Source: Selaginella tamariscina (taxonomy: Eukaryota; Streptophyta; Lycopodiopsida; Selaginellales; Selaginellaceae). Taken from it: a stretch of DNA of 64,000 nucleotides. The position numbers were made by a program, and so were the translations under genes. The stretch spans positions 124,001 through 188,000 of the forward strand of contig PUQB01000080.1 in NCBI GenBank assembly GCA_003024785.1, written 5' to 3'. This document shows, one piece after another, positions 37,254 to 49,282 of this stretch. Below the pieces are notes generated by a model. That model was not told the DNA's origin and ran no database searches. It worked only from the letters and a program-made list of their open reading frames with translations. Position 1 is the stretch's first letter. Each line of letters begins with the position of its first letter.

Positions 37254-37473
37254 TTGTAACTAAATTGGGAATGATAAATAAAAATGGGAATATAAAAAAT
37301 TATTAATTAATATTTACATATTAATTATTAATATTTTAAATATACATTTAAAAAATTATTCTTTTTTAATTATTTATTATTCTAAATTTATTTATTTAAA
37401 AATACTAATTAAATAATTAAAATTGTTAATTATTAAAAAATGGGACTATAAACATTCTCATTTTAGTTATAAG
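37254..37473. mobile_element. MITE sharing both ends with the large TIR element
   Basis: Starts TTGTAACTAAATTGGGAATG and ends CATTCTCATTTTAGTTATAAG, an imperfect terminal inverted repeat. The left ~70 bases match 5,008 onward (AAAATGGGAATATAAAA, TTATTAATTAATATT) and the right ~70 bases match the sequence before 19,899 (AAATGGGACTATAAACAT, TTAATTATTAAAAAATGGG). It has no coding capacity, as expected for an internally deleted, non-autonomous derivative. Confidence 0.75.
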
Positions 37474-37677
37474 TTTGTAATAGTAATAATATTTTAATAC
37501 AAATCTTAAAAAAACTTAAAAGATAACTCTTATTACACTTATATTTATATACACACTACACCAGGACGTTCAAGTGTGTGCCACCCAAGGTGACATACAT
37601 ATATTTAGAACCATACTCCTGCATGTAACTTAATATAGTTTACAGTATATATGGAAAAATAGATGTTTAAAATATTC

Positions 37678-37761
<84 letters not shown>

Positions 37762-38064
37762 TCTGGTTCTTTTTCTTATTGATGAAGTCTTAAATATTAT
37801 TGTTTAGATTATTAAGATACATATTAAAATATTGAAGACTTTTAATATTTAAGAATATATTTTTATTTGACATTTTTATAAAATATATATGCATAATTAA
37901 ATACTCTTCACTATCTTCTTTATATAATATAATACCTAATTTATATTTCTATAGAATTATCAGACTTTTATATGTTTATATAAATATTAGGGTTTAAAAA
38001 AATAATTCAACGTTTTAGGGTTTTCAATTACTTTATGTTTAGGGCAGGAAGTTTTGGGTTTTCA
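37474..38064. repeat. Intergenic region with (TA)n(GA)n microsatellite
   Basis: (TA)n followed by (GA)n at about 37,681-37,757; the remainder is AT-rich 5' flank of the kinase gene. Confidence 0.7.
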
Positions 38065-40464
38065 ATGGAACACAGATCTGGAAAGCGGACGCGCTCGGCA
38101 TACGAAGAGGTAATCTCTCTAATTAGCATAAATGAGTGTTAGTGATATTCAAGACATTTTTAATAATTCTTATTTTAGTGTAAAATCATGTTTTTTTTAA
38201 TTTATTTTTTTTATTTTTATTTTTTAAATCATTAATTTATTTATATTCAGGAGGCACCCACATCTTCACATTACAATAGGCATCATAATGGAGTACATTT
38301 TGATAATAATTCGCCCCCATGGCGTCAAGACGATAAAGATGGACACTATGTATTTGAACTTGGGGAGAATATTACACCTAGATGTAATTATTTGCTATTA
38401 TTATTTATTTATTTTCATTTTTCTGACATTTTAATGTCCTTCCAGATAAAATTATTAGCAAGATGGGAAGGTATGTCTTCTTGTATTATTATATTGCATA
38501 TGTACAGGCACATATACATGTGTTGTGTGTTTGCAGGGACTTTTGGACGTGTGTTAGAATGTTGGGACAGAAAATACCAGGAATATGTGGCTGTGAAGGT
38601 AATAAGGAACATTCCAAAGTACAGGGATGCGGCTTTAATTGAGATTGATGTGCTTAGAGTTCTCGGAAGGCATGACAAACGAGGCACACAGTTAGTTATA
38701 TATACACATTATGAGTTGTGTATTGTACTACACACAATATCTAGACGTGTGTACGTGTATATACATATACGTATGTGTATGAACACCCCATGTGGTTTAA
38801 GTTAACTACTTGGTATATTGCAGGGGATGTCTTCAGCTGAAGGAGTGGTTTGATTATCGGAATCACATCTGCATCGTAAGTAGTATTGTTCTAATATTAG
38901 TGTATTTAATTATAGCAATAATCAAATCAATTTACATAAATAAGTAACGTACATTCCTTAATAGGTTTCGGAGAAGCTGGGGCCGAGTTTATACGACTTC
39001 TTAAAGAGGAATAACTACCGGCCATTTACGCCTGAACATGTGCGTGATATTGGCAGGCAGCTATTGATATCTGTAGCATGTATGACGCATTTAATTATTA
39101 TTAGTTTATTTTTATTGATGCATTGTTTATGTTTTTTATACATTTTTTGCCGTTTTCTTTGTTTTTCTATTTTATATAGACTTACATGAGCTATCTTTGA
39201 TTCATACTGATTTGAAACCGGAGAATATTCTTCTCGTGTCTTCCGACTATGTCAAAGTACCGGACTACAGGGTAAGATTATCAATTCCTTACCATTTGTG
39301 CTCTGTGTGTGTGTGTATTGAACTGCATATTACCCATAATAGTTGTATTACCATTAGTATGTGTATTATTATGTAAATGATAATCATATATGAGAATGAA
39401 TATATATGTTATATGGGCATGCATATATATCTGCTAGTGTCTACATTATTTACATCTATATATTAATATAATATGTGTTTACAGTCAGAAAGGCCAAAAA
39501 AGCACATGGTTCGATACCCGGTGTCGTCAGATATAAGGCTTATTGATTTTGGAAGTGCAACATTCGATAATCAACATCACTCTTCTATCGTTTCCACTAG
39601 ACAATATAGAGCTCCCGAGATCATCTTAGGTTATATATATATATATATATATAGTGTGTGTGTGTGTGTGCGTGCGTGCGTGGCGTGTATTTATGACGAT
39701 TATCGTTGTCCTAGGCCTTGGTTGGGCTTACGAATGCGATATATGGAGCGTGGGTTGCATTTTAGTGGAGCTTTTGACGGTATGTAAACTCAATCAATTT
39801 AGAGTTTAGTAACAATTTATGTATACTAGATATTATTCATATTAATTTGTATATATAATTAATCAATCATCATATTTTCAGGGAGATCCGTTGTTCCAGA
39901 CTCATGAGAATATAGAGCATTTAGCGATGATGGAACGTATACTTGGTCCTTTTCCTAGGCGAATAATTCAAAACGTCGAGTTAGTAATCCTTATACTAGT
40001 ATAGATATATGTAATACACACATCTTAGCATATAAGTATATATAAGTATGAACAGCTTATATATATTTATATGTAACGATACTATAATCCTTGCTTTTGC
40101 AGTAGGAAAGCAGAGAAATACTTCAGAAATGGGAGGGATCTTAACTGGCCAGAGGGAGCCTCCTCCTTGAAAGCATCAGAACAGTAAAAAGATTACCACG
40201 CCTCAAGGTCTCTCTCTCTTGCACGCACACACGCACACACAGTGTAACTGTTCATCTATATAAGTGTAAACATATTGAATATGCATGTTGTGTTTAAACA
40301 AATGTATATTTTTATTTGAACAGGAACTTGTGCAACAAAATGTAGTAGGATATTCAGCAAACTTATTGACAGATTTGCTTGAAGGCCTACTTGCATATGA
40401 AGCATCAGAAAGGTTAACTGCAAAAGAAGCCCTTAAACACCCTTTCTTTAGAGCCACACGTTGA
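38065..40464 (+). CDS. LAMMER (CLK/AFC-type) dual-specificity kinase
   Basis: An intron-rich gene (about 11 exons). Exon 1 encodes [15 protein letters not shown]; the next ends [11 protein letters not shown], the lead-in typical of AFC kinases. Domain marks in order are GTFGRVLE (Gly loop), VAVKVIRN (catalytic Lys), [11 protein letters not shown] (catalytic Asp), LIDFGSAT (DFG), STRQYRAPE (activation segment), DIWSVGC and [12 protein letters not shown], the diagnostic LAMMER motif, ending KHPFFRATR before TGA 40,462-40,464. These nuclear kinases phosphorylate SR splicing factors. Every intron I traced is GT-AG. Two one-base frame problems are seen: at the junction before GTFGRV (~38,470/38,537) and at ~40,170 after WPEGASS. 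Both break an otherwise very conserved protein, so assembly indels are more likely than loss of the gene. It is tail-to-tail with the CCR4-like gene, ~330 bases apart. Confidence 0.93.
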
Positions 40465-40796
40465 GATAAGTAAAACCTAAATAATTATTTTTTTTCCTTT
40501 GTTTAAATTCAGAATGTATTCACTAATAAACTTTAATTTTATCTAAATATCTGAATATACTTCGATTATAAGTCTAAAGTAAACTATATATATTCTATAG
40601 AAATTTTATATAAACTATATACATTTTCAGTAGAATTTTTATAACATAAGCTTCATATATATTTACAAAACATGCAGAAACTGGGACTTACAAAGTAACA
40701 GCAGTTAAACAGGTAATATACATATATGTGTGTGTATACACACACACACACATGCATTATAGTTGAGAGAAATAATAATAATTTAATTAAAAGTAA

Positions 40797-41586
40797 TTAA
40801 TAAATACTAAAATCTGCGCCAATAGGGAGATGGTCACTAGGATGTGCATGGTTTGGGAGACCCCCAAGCACATCCGGGGCATCAGGCCTCGATAACTCTA
40901 GAAAAGCCTTGGGCCTTAGAATATTCGACGGGCAAAAGAATATATAATCCAAAGTACCTGGATATATATGTTACACATGTACATACAATACATGTGTATG
41001 TATTAAGTACCTGTGAAACCTGGTGTGCAGTTGGTAAACGTTGGCTCGCCTTGTGCTGTAGCATATAAACTGTCTAAAGGAATCACAGGTGTTTTTAATT
41101 CCTTTAAATCCAATAAATTGTAACTGCTTTCCAAAGACTTATTTCTTAGTCCTGATATCATGTAGTTGTAAACCTGCATTTAAACACAATAATTTAATTC
41201 ATAATATAACGCTATATGTCTGCTGTGTGTTTGTAAGTGCATACATATAATACATACAGTATTGAGCTATATACATGTATGTATATGCAGCCTTCCCCCA
41301 CATATACATATACACACGCATAGGTCGATGTATATTAAACTATATACATACACGAACAACATAGTTGATACGTTATATACGTTGAAGATAATGTTAAACA
41401 CCACACACCAGAAGCTTACAGGATCGCCAGGTGTAGAGTTGAAGTCGCCTGCCACTAAAACAACAGGTTTAATGTTAAACTTGTCATAAACCTCTTTTTC
41501 AAACTCGCAAAGCTTTGCCAATAAATATTTGGCCTGTGCCAGTTTTACGTCCTGCAGCTCTGGATCCCTGAAGTTATGCACATTTA

Positions 41587-41632
<46 letters not shown>

Positions 41633-42895
41633 CCTATATACTATGTAGAAAATGTATGTTTACAGTATGTTACAGACCGATACATACACACACATACATA
41701 TATAAGAGTAGTTTGATAAACATACACTCACGCATATAAGCATACCAATATAAGTGAGTATTTGCAAGCACAATAATGTTGTTCGGTGCACGAGTAAGTC
41801 GGAAAGTCAGAATCCCCACACAATTCCTCCTGAATCTTACATATGGATCATCAACATTTTTATCATCTTCATCTGAAATAAAAAGAATCGTATAACTAAG
41901 AGAGAGAGGTAGAGAGAGATTACCAACGACTTTTGATTCATTTCCAGGTGGTACAAGATCGTTGTAGTCGATAAAACGCTTCTCCAACAATTCACACCTG
42001 TAGAACAAGCATGTTTCTGATACATCATGCACACACACACAAATCACATACACCAGTATATTGAATACGAACCATTGGTGCCTGTAGAATATACCACATC
42101 CATCACGTTTTTTCCCCGCTCTTTGGATATACACGTTATCGTAACCTTTGCTTTCTAAGTGAGGCCTGTAGAAGCTCTCAAATTCGTCTAGTTCCTTATT
42201 CACAAAGAAAAACTAGCTCTTTAGTATGTTTATATACATACATGGAAACATATGTTGTTACTAACCTGAATACAGAGAAAATCTGCATCCAAAGCCAAAA
42301 GCCGTGAGAGAACCTCCTGAGAGCGTTTCTTCCACCTTCAAAGCATCAATAATGACAGTAGATCATATATATAGCAACTTAGCTTTTCACACACACACAC
42401 ACACACACTACAATAACACCGACAATAATAGTAGTGCAATTCTTACTTCAAGCAAGGAGATGGGGAATGTGGGAACGTTGAGCTCTTCACATAGACCTGT
42501 TCTATGCACGGTATAAAACTTCACACATACGTCTCTCTCTCATACCTGAGCAAGTATATTGTATGAAACAAGTCGAAAACTTGCAGCTGCAAAAGTAAAT
42601 AAATAAATACATACAAATATTACATAAAACTTGAAAGTTACATTCTTGAAATCAACCCCGTCATTAAATTCAACAGGAATGAAGTTTGGAAACCAGACAA
42701 AAGGCTTTGTATCCATCCTTGCCTAAATAAAAGCGTAAGCTATGTGTGTGTCTGCTGCTACTACTGCAACACCACACACACACACACACATTATACACAC
42801 GCGCACAATGTACATACCGCAGTTGCCACTGGATGCGCTTGTTTAACGCGAGAGATCAGAGATGGCGACCCACGCGCGAGCCTGGGCGCAAGCAT
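40797..42895 (-). CDS. CCR4-type EEP nuclease/phosphatase (CCR4 homolog 4-like)
   Basis: Starts at the ATG 42,893-42,895 (MLAPRLARGSPSLISRVK, a basic Ser/Arg-rich leader that could target mitochondria). The exons then read MDTKPFVWFPNFIPVEFN; LVSYNILAQ; VYVKSSTFPHSPSPCLK; SRLLALDADFLCIQ; ELDEFESFYRPHL; FRRNCVGILTFRL...NTHLYW; LVAGDFNSTPGDP; the YNYMISGLRNKS exon; and GTLDYIFFCP...PSDHLPIGADFSIY, stop at 40,797-40,799. The QE, GDFNS and SDH motifs are the metal-binding and catalytic residues of the exonuclease-endonuclease-phosphatase fold. The closest family by my reading is plant CCR4 homolog 4, an mRNA deadenylase-like enzyme; the exact substrate is not visible. Introns are GT-AG and no frame break was found in the exons I traced. 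It is head-to-head with the WLM gene. Confidence 0.88.
41586..41632. repeat. (GT)n(GA)n microsatellite in a CCR4-like intron
   Basis: A pure GT run followed by a pure GA run, within the intron between the GDFNS exon and the THLYW exon. Confidence 0.9.
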
Positions 42896-43280
42896 TTCCT
42901 CCTCAAGAACCCTAAACCAGAACCATGAACCCTAATTTTAAAAACAGATATGAACCCTAAATAAATCCACGTGTCTTGACTTCATTTGCTCCGGTATATA
43001 ATATGCCGTATTCTAACATCGACTAGATCTGCCACGTCATATATTAGATCCGACGGCGCATGTGAACTCTCTAGAAGCTCATGAACATTGAAATTCTGCA
43101 TAGTGTGTATAGGGTTTCTTCTGCGACTACAGGTACCGATCTTAATTTATTTTCTTTGTTTTTCTGCTAATTATTGTGCTAGTTTTTTAATTCTGTGTTA
43201 AATTCAGCAGAAATTCTGTTGAATTTTTCAAAATTCATAGAATTTGCCAATTATTATTTTATTTTGCAGGAAATAATAAA
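42896..43280. promoter_or_regulatory. Shared divergent promoter of the CCR4-like and WLM genes
   Basis: Only 385 bases separate the two start codons. The interval contains a G-box core CACGTG (42,968-42,973, in CCACGTGTC) and CCACGTCA (~43,032). A probable WLM 5'-UTR exon ends at a donor (ACAG|GTACCG, ~43,132), with the acceptor TTTTGCAG at 43,269. Confidence 0.5.
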
Positions 43281-46200
43281 ATGGAGCTGAATTTCACATT
43301 TAGAGGGAAGAATTTGAGGATATATGCTGACCCAGAATGGGAAGTTATAAACTGGGGCAAGAGCTGCAAAAATTGACACAAGCTGCACCACATACAATGA
43401 AGTTATTGGTTCCTCAAGGTCCCCATGTATCTATTATGCCCTTCTCACGGAATACTCTTCACTCTCTCTTCAAGAATGTGGCCTTAAGGAGGTACGTATT
43501 ATTTTTATACACACACACACACACACACATAGATATATATATGTCTCTGTGTGTGTAGGTGTTCTATAGGAGATATATGTTTGTGTGTGTGTGTGTATAT
43601 AGACACACACACCATACACACATAGATATGTACACCTATATATACATATACATATTATATTGTTCTGAAAGAAAATACAATGTATGTATGTATTTGTGTG
43701 CATACGTGTGGAGAGAGAGAGAGAGAGAGTACAACTGTAGTGTATACCTTTGCTAGAGGGTTTAGTATGTATATATAGATACATTTGGTAAGTGAGTCTA
43801 ATCGTAGAAAACACACACACACACACACACACAATGCATATTTCTTATATATATTACAGGGGAAAATTATACGTATGATGGGGCATCTACAAATGAGCTA
43901 CTGGAAGTATCTGAGGCTTCAAAAAAGGAAAGAATTATTGGTTTTGAAGAAGAAGATGAACGAGCTAAACGGCGTTTAACCCCCACTAGTGGTAAACTAA
44001 GTTTGCCTCAAGGTCCCTATACATTTGCGAATTTTCGTACTCTTCAGCTTCCGGGTGTAGAGGTAATAATAATTAATTAAAAATTTATTATACATTTATA
44101 GTTTAATTTTTGTAATCATTTTAATTATTTACAGATGACACCGCCTCCTTCCAAGGCTCTTGAGCTCATGCATACATTAGCTAGTGACCGTGGTATAGTT
44201 GCTATTATGAAGAAGGTATTATATTGAATTTTATAATCAACTATTATTCTATAATGTATTACATGTGTTATAAATTTTATATGTTAATAGTGTTAATATA
44301 AAATTATATTTATAATAATATAGTTATAATAATTTTTATTTACAGCACAAATGGAGTGTGGGAATTATGACAGAGATGGCCCCTGAAGGTTTAGTGGGAA
44401 TTAGTCCGAAATGCTTGTTGGGTTTTAACAAGGTAAATTAAGGTCATCAATTTTTATATATCACACATAATATTTAATGTCTTTAATATTGATTAAACTA
44501 TATATATCAGATTTTACAATCTGATGTACATATAACTATAAAACTTATAGTTATAGTTACGTATATGTTTCTATGCACAGTATGCATATATATCTATATA
44601 ATGTACATAGACACATTCATAATATATATTTGCCAACACATGCACACGTGCATAATAATAATTAATAAACTGTAAATATATAGTAAATATTATTTTTAAT
44701 TTATTAATTTTACTATTGCAGAACCGTGGGGAGGAGATTTCATTACGTTTAAGAACAGACGATTTAAAAGGCTTCCGCAAATATGAGAGCATTAAGAAAA
44801 CCCTCCTTCATGAACTCGTAAGTTTATTAATTTATTAATATTATAATTAAATTATGTATTTTCTGGTTAAACATTTGATTAATTTCTATGCTAATTAATT
44901 GTACATTCTCTAGGCACATATGGTCCATGATGAACACGATGAAAACTTTCATCAACTGGACAGGCAGGTAAATTTAAAGTATTTGTATATATTAATATTT
45001 ATGTGTATATATCAATAAATTATAGTATATACATTACTTTTTTTTTAATTTATAATTATATTTTCAGTTAAATAAAGAGGCTATTGAACTTGATTGGACA
45101 AGAAAACAAGGACATACATCAAGTGGTGTGAAACCTCAAACATATATTGAAGATAACAATTCATATAATGTGAAAGGTTACAAACTTGGTGGTAACCTGT
45201 TATGCAAACCTCAGACAAGCAGCGGCGAATGCAGCATTGAACAGATTTATACATAGGAACCAGATTCGGAGGATCAAAAAGCAGAGAGATCAAAACACCT
45301 GGCCGAACCGTCCGGACGATCAAGTAGCAGAGATCAAAACACATTCCAGATGATCGGGAAGTACACATGGCAGAACCAGATCAGACGATCAGGAAAGCTC
45401 AAGAATGTCCAATAAAGAGGTAATATATATTGTATATGTCTGTGTGATATATGTATTATTATACATATAACTATATACATAATATTCCATATAATTAATT
45501 AAATTTTTACTTGTTGAAGACGAGTGAGATGGAGCCAGACCCAATGATAAGTTGGAGGTTAAACACAATTTAATTAATGAACCAGACCCTGATGATACAT
45601 GGAGTTGGAGCCTGATCCAGATGGTATGAAAAATATTATTATTAATTAAATATATAAAATAAGTTAAAAAATTTAAAAATATTACATAAGTTATTAAATG
45701 AATATTTATAATAAATTTTGCAGAAATGGTGAATTAGACGAATAGAAGATGCTTCTGCAGCAGCCAATATACGTTGCAGAGATTAATTCAAGATTAAAGT
45801 TGCAAGCTGTCCGAATGAAGCAGTAGTAGCTTTGCAAACTTTGTTCAGAATTTTAAGGTAAATCAATAAATACTGTATAATATATATATATATATATTTA
45901 ATTCTTAATTTTATATATATATTTCTTAATAAGTTATGTATTTTAACTAAATGATATAGTTTATTAGTTATGTAGTTATGTGTATTTCAGTAACGTGATG
46001 GAGCATCCAAATGAGGAAATATAAACGTTTGAAGAAGGTGACTAAATCTTTTCGTGTGTGTGTGGTGTGTGTGTCTGTAGAGAGAGAGAGAGAGAGAGAG
46101 AGGAGAGTGAGGAAGAGAGAGAGCGAGAGTGTGAGAGAGAGAGTGTGAGAGAGAGAGTGAGATGAGTGAGAGAGAGAGTGAGAGAGAGAGAGAGAGTGTG

Positions 46201-46620
46201 TGAGAGAGAGAGTGTGTGTGTGAGAGAGAGAGAGTGAGAGAGAGAGAGTGAGAGTGAGAGTGAGAGAGGAGAAGTGAGAGAGAGAGAGAGAGAGAGTGAG
46301 AGAGTGAGAGAGTGTGAGAGTGAGAGAGTAAGAGAGAGAGAGTTAGTTAGAGTGAGTTAGAGTGAGTTTGTTGTATGTGTATAAAAAGTACAACCCAGTT
46401 TTCCAAGAGCGTGTTGCGAGGTTTTGAAGGTACGAGTTAGATAGTTATTATTTTAATGAAATTTTATTAATGGTTTAATTTTTTAATAGTTGCCCTTGAA
46501 TTGCTGAAAATGGTGGGGTTTTCAGAAGAAGCAAAGGAGTTTTATGTTCTCAAACATAGTGATCCTGGACTATTATGGCTGGCAAAAGCATCTCTGGAAA
46601 GATTTAACCTTGTTAAATAA
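43281..46620 (+). CDS. UBL-WLM-PUB domain zinc metalloprotease (Wss1-like)
   Basis: Starts at 43,281 with MELNFTFRGKNLRI, the first strand of a ubiquitin-like domain, then LGQELQKLTQ and LSLQECGLKE. The WLM protease part follows in exons reading GFEEEDERAKRR...LPQGPYTFANFRTLQLPGVE, MTEMAPEGLVGISPKCLLGFNK, LRLRTDDLKGFRKYESIKK, and HELAHMVHDEHDENFH, an HExxHx8H zinc site (44,806-44,952, split by an intron). After a linker with repeated EPDxxD motifs comes a PUB domain (VVALQTLFRIL, NVMEHPNEE, YNPVFQERVARFE, LKHSDPGLLWLAKASLERF), ending TAA 46,618-46,620. Relatives cleave DNA-protein crosslinks and bind p97/Cdc48 through PUB. Frame breaks occur twice in exon 1 (~43,345; ~43,440), after GECSIEQIYT and around 45,720-46,025. 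They may be assembly errors. Confidence 0.88.
46060..46375. repeat. Intronic GA/GT-rich purine tract
   Basis: About 300 bases of almost uninterrupted GAGAGA with GT and GGA interruptions, in an intron of the PUB-domain part of the WLM gene. The sense strand is nearly all purine. Confidence 0.9.
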
Positions 46621-47368
46621 ATTGGTTTGTAATTTTTATATAATTATTTAGATAAATATTATATAATTTTAAATAGTATTTATATTTTCTTTGTAATATA
46701 ATAAATTTTAAATATTGAATTGTTTATAAATATATATTATTAAAAAAAACACATACTAAATTACTATAATGTTTTCTTAAATCATATTTAACCTAGTTTA
46801 AATTGAATAGTAAAATTCACTACATACATAAAAACATATGACATTAATTTAGGTAGTTTTATAAATATTTAATAAAAGTAAACAATTGTTGCAAACTGGA
46901 ATTACTTATTTAAGATTTAATTAGGAACATTTTTTTATAAATATCGATGTCATGGTTTGAAACTGCTGTTTCCACTTTTCCATGAGAACTGTATGAAAAA
47001 TAGAATTATAAAATATTTTTCACCCAAGCTTCTACAGAGAATATGCAAAGAAATCTAGCCACTGACAAGTATAATTAATTTTAATAACTTAAATTTAATA
47101 TATTCAATTTCCACTTATATATGGCAGCAGTTTTCATGTATCATCTGCTCAGATACTTCAGCTCTGCATAAAAAAAATGATATGTTTTATATAAGTTTCA
47201 ATTTGAAACTAGTTTTATTGAGATACTGTGTGTGTGTGTGTGTGTGTGTAAATTAATATCAAGAACTCAGCAATTCTATTTCATTAATGATATTGAAAAG
47301 AGTTTAACTTTCTGTAGTAGTTTGCATATCTTTGAACAGGGTAGATTCCATTTTAACCCACTATCTAT

Positions 47369-47399
<31 letters not shown>

Positions 47400-47555
47400 C
47401 AAACACACACACACACACACACCCACACAACACACACGTGTTTGTGTGTATAACTAGTCTCTTCTCTTTAGGGAGTACAAAGCCACAGCCATCACTGCCA
47501 ATACTATTACAAGCCTGCAATAACTCAATTATAAGACTATTAAAGCCTTAAACTA
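46621..47555. other. Intergenic region
   Basis: AT-rich; microsatellites (TG)n at 47,226-47,248 and (CA)n at ~47,400-47,440. No gene supported. Confidence 0.5.
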
Positions 47556-48434
47556 TTACCGAGTGATGTTCTCCTCTTTCTTCCCTCTCTGCTTCATTTC
47601 CACCAGTTTCTTTTCAAGTCTACAACCAGAAATATATATTTATTGTATATTACAAATAAAGATATATATTTAAATTCTTATTATTTAATTTCCACACGTA
47701 CTCATGTTTAAGGAGCAGCTTCTCCTTCTTTGCTACTTGAGCATCTTCATCCATTTGTTCAAACGTTCTGTATATAACTAAATTTAAGGAGTTAAAAACT
47801 AAAATATGAATAAAATCCTTTATTATTATTAAATAAACATTAATAATAATAAATTTATTATTATTATTTTATTATACCTTTTAACTTCGTTTAGACGTCT
47901 TCAGCCTCTTCGAGGGACCTTTCCAACTGAAAAGAAGTGTAGTGTAATGGAGATATGTCGTATTAACATATGCAGTGTGCATAGTAGTATAGTTGCAGTT
48001 AAATGCGTTCGGCTGCATATCCAAACGTTCGCGAATGCGTTCGGAAGTTGATAAACTAGTTGATATCAACTTCCGAACGCGTTTGCAAACGTTCGAATAT
48101 GCAGCTGAACGTGTTTGGCTGCAACTATGGTGCATACCCGTTTCACTTCGTCCATACGAAGATCAACAGCTGCCATTGTCTCTTCGACGACTCTCATTTT
48201 GCCATCCATTTCCTTGATTGTATGCTCTAAATCTCTCTCCATTTGCGACTACATGTTGTTAATAAATAACTTAATTATAAATTAAAATGCATAATAAGTT
48301 GTGTTTACCTTCTTCTCCAGTCTCTCCTCTAATTGCTTGGCACTATCTAAGGTTTGTAACAAGCTGTAGAGAAACAGTGTCATCCCCATGAGTATAAGAT
48401 TAATATATGTTTATAAACACACACACACACACAC

Positions 48435-48475
<41 letters not shown>

Positions 48476-49282
48476 TATATATAATCTAGAGGAAGTATGA
48501 CTTACCTAGTGCTGCACATCCTATGGTCACTCCTTGTCCCACACGAGTGATAAGTGTTCTGTGATCCTCCAACTATTAAAACGTAGTTATTGAAATGTGT
48601 GTGTATGTGCGCATTATAAAACTAATGAATTTTATTACTTACGAATAATAAAGTTATGAGTGTTACAGATAAAGTTGTTTACCAGACTTATTATAAAAAA
48701 GTACCAATACTAGACTTATTATAAGGAACTACCAATGCATATAAAACTTATTAAACTTCTTAAGTTGAGGATGACTTACAAAGTGAGTGCCGCTGTTATT
48801 ATTATAGATAAAGTTGTTCACCAAACTTATTACAAGGAAGTATTAATACTACCAATGCATATAAAACTTATTAAGTTGAGGATGACTTACAGAGTGAGTG
48901 AGTTTAGACTTTCCATAAGGTCGCTGTTATTATTACAGATAAAATTGTTCACCAGACTTATTATAAACTTCTTTAAGTTGAGGATGGCTTACAAAGTGAG
49001 TGAGTTTCGACCTCTCAGAAGGCCGCTCTGTGTGCAAATATTGTCTCTTCTGAAGAGCAAACCCAAGCATTTAGACAAGTGCCAAAATTATACAAAAATG
49101 AAGTGAAATTACATCAAGCAGAAGTCTAGAGCACTTCAGCGCTCGATTATAACTTGATATCATCCGCAAAGTAGTAAACATATCCGCACAGTGATGCTGT
49201 TAATATATATATATATATATACATCACAAACAGGCAGAAACAACAGTACCTCCCAAAGAAAGATGACGCCACTGCACCACAT
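47556..49282 (-). CDS. Unrecognised coiled-coil protein
   Basis: A series of short GT-AG exons on the minus strand reads LEDHRTLITRVGQGVTIGCAA, LLQTLDSAKQLEERLEKK, MERDLEHTIKEMDGKMRVV...MDEVKR, QLERSLEEAEDV (then a stop or frame shift), TFEQMDEDAQVAKKEKLLLKHEY and LEKKLVEMKQRGKKEENITR, ending at the TAA complement 47,556-47,558. Heptad-like leucines and charged residues run throughout; a short glycine-rich hydrophobic stretch near the start could be a weak membrane segment. I do not recognise the family. The 5' end is uncertain: ATG at 49,280-49,282 (MWCSGVIFLWE before a donor) is one candidate, and several exon-like repeats lie between 48,760 and 49,030. Confidence 0.5.
47989..48128 (-). repeat. 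140-bp imperfect palindrome in an intron
   Basis: ATAGTTGCAG begins the left arm and its complement CTGCAAC-like end closes the right. The two ~65-base arms share GCTGCATAT, AACGTT and GCGTTCGGAAGTTGAT with about ten mismatches. It lies within the intron between the ERSLEEAE exon and the MDEVKR exon of the coiled-coil gene, so the transcript would contain a long hairpin. Confidence 0.8.
48650..49025. repeat. Three-fold tandem repeat carrying exon-like segments
   Basis: The block AAGTTGTTCACCA, GACTTATTATAA, CTTATTAAGTTGAGGATGACTTACAAAGTGAGTG is repeated three times with ~110-150 bp period. On the minus strand each unit ends in CACTCACTTT or CACTCACTCT followed by GTAAG, a splice donor, so an exon may have been multiplied. 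Confidence 0.7.

Noticed and set aside
48735..49106. 123-residue plus-strand protein
   Set aside because: It repeats KLIKLRMTYKVSE because it crosses the tandem triplication; likely antisense to minus-strand exons.
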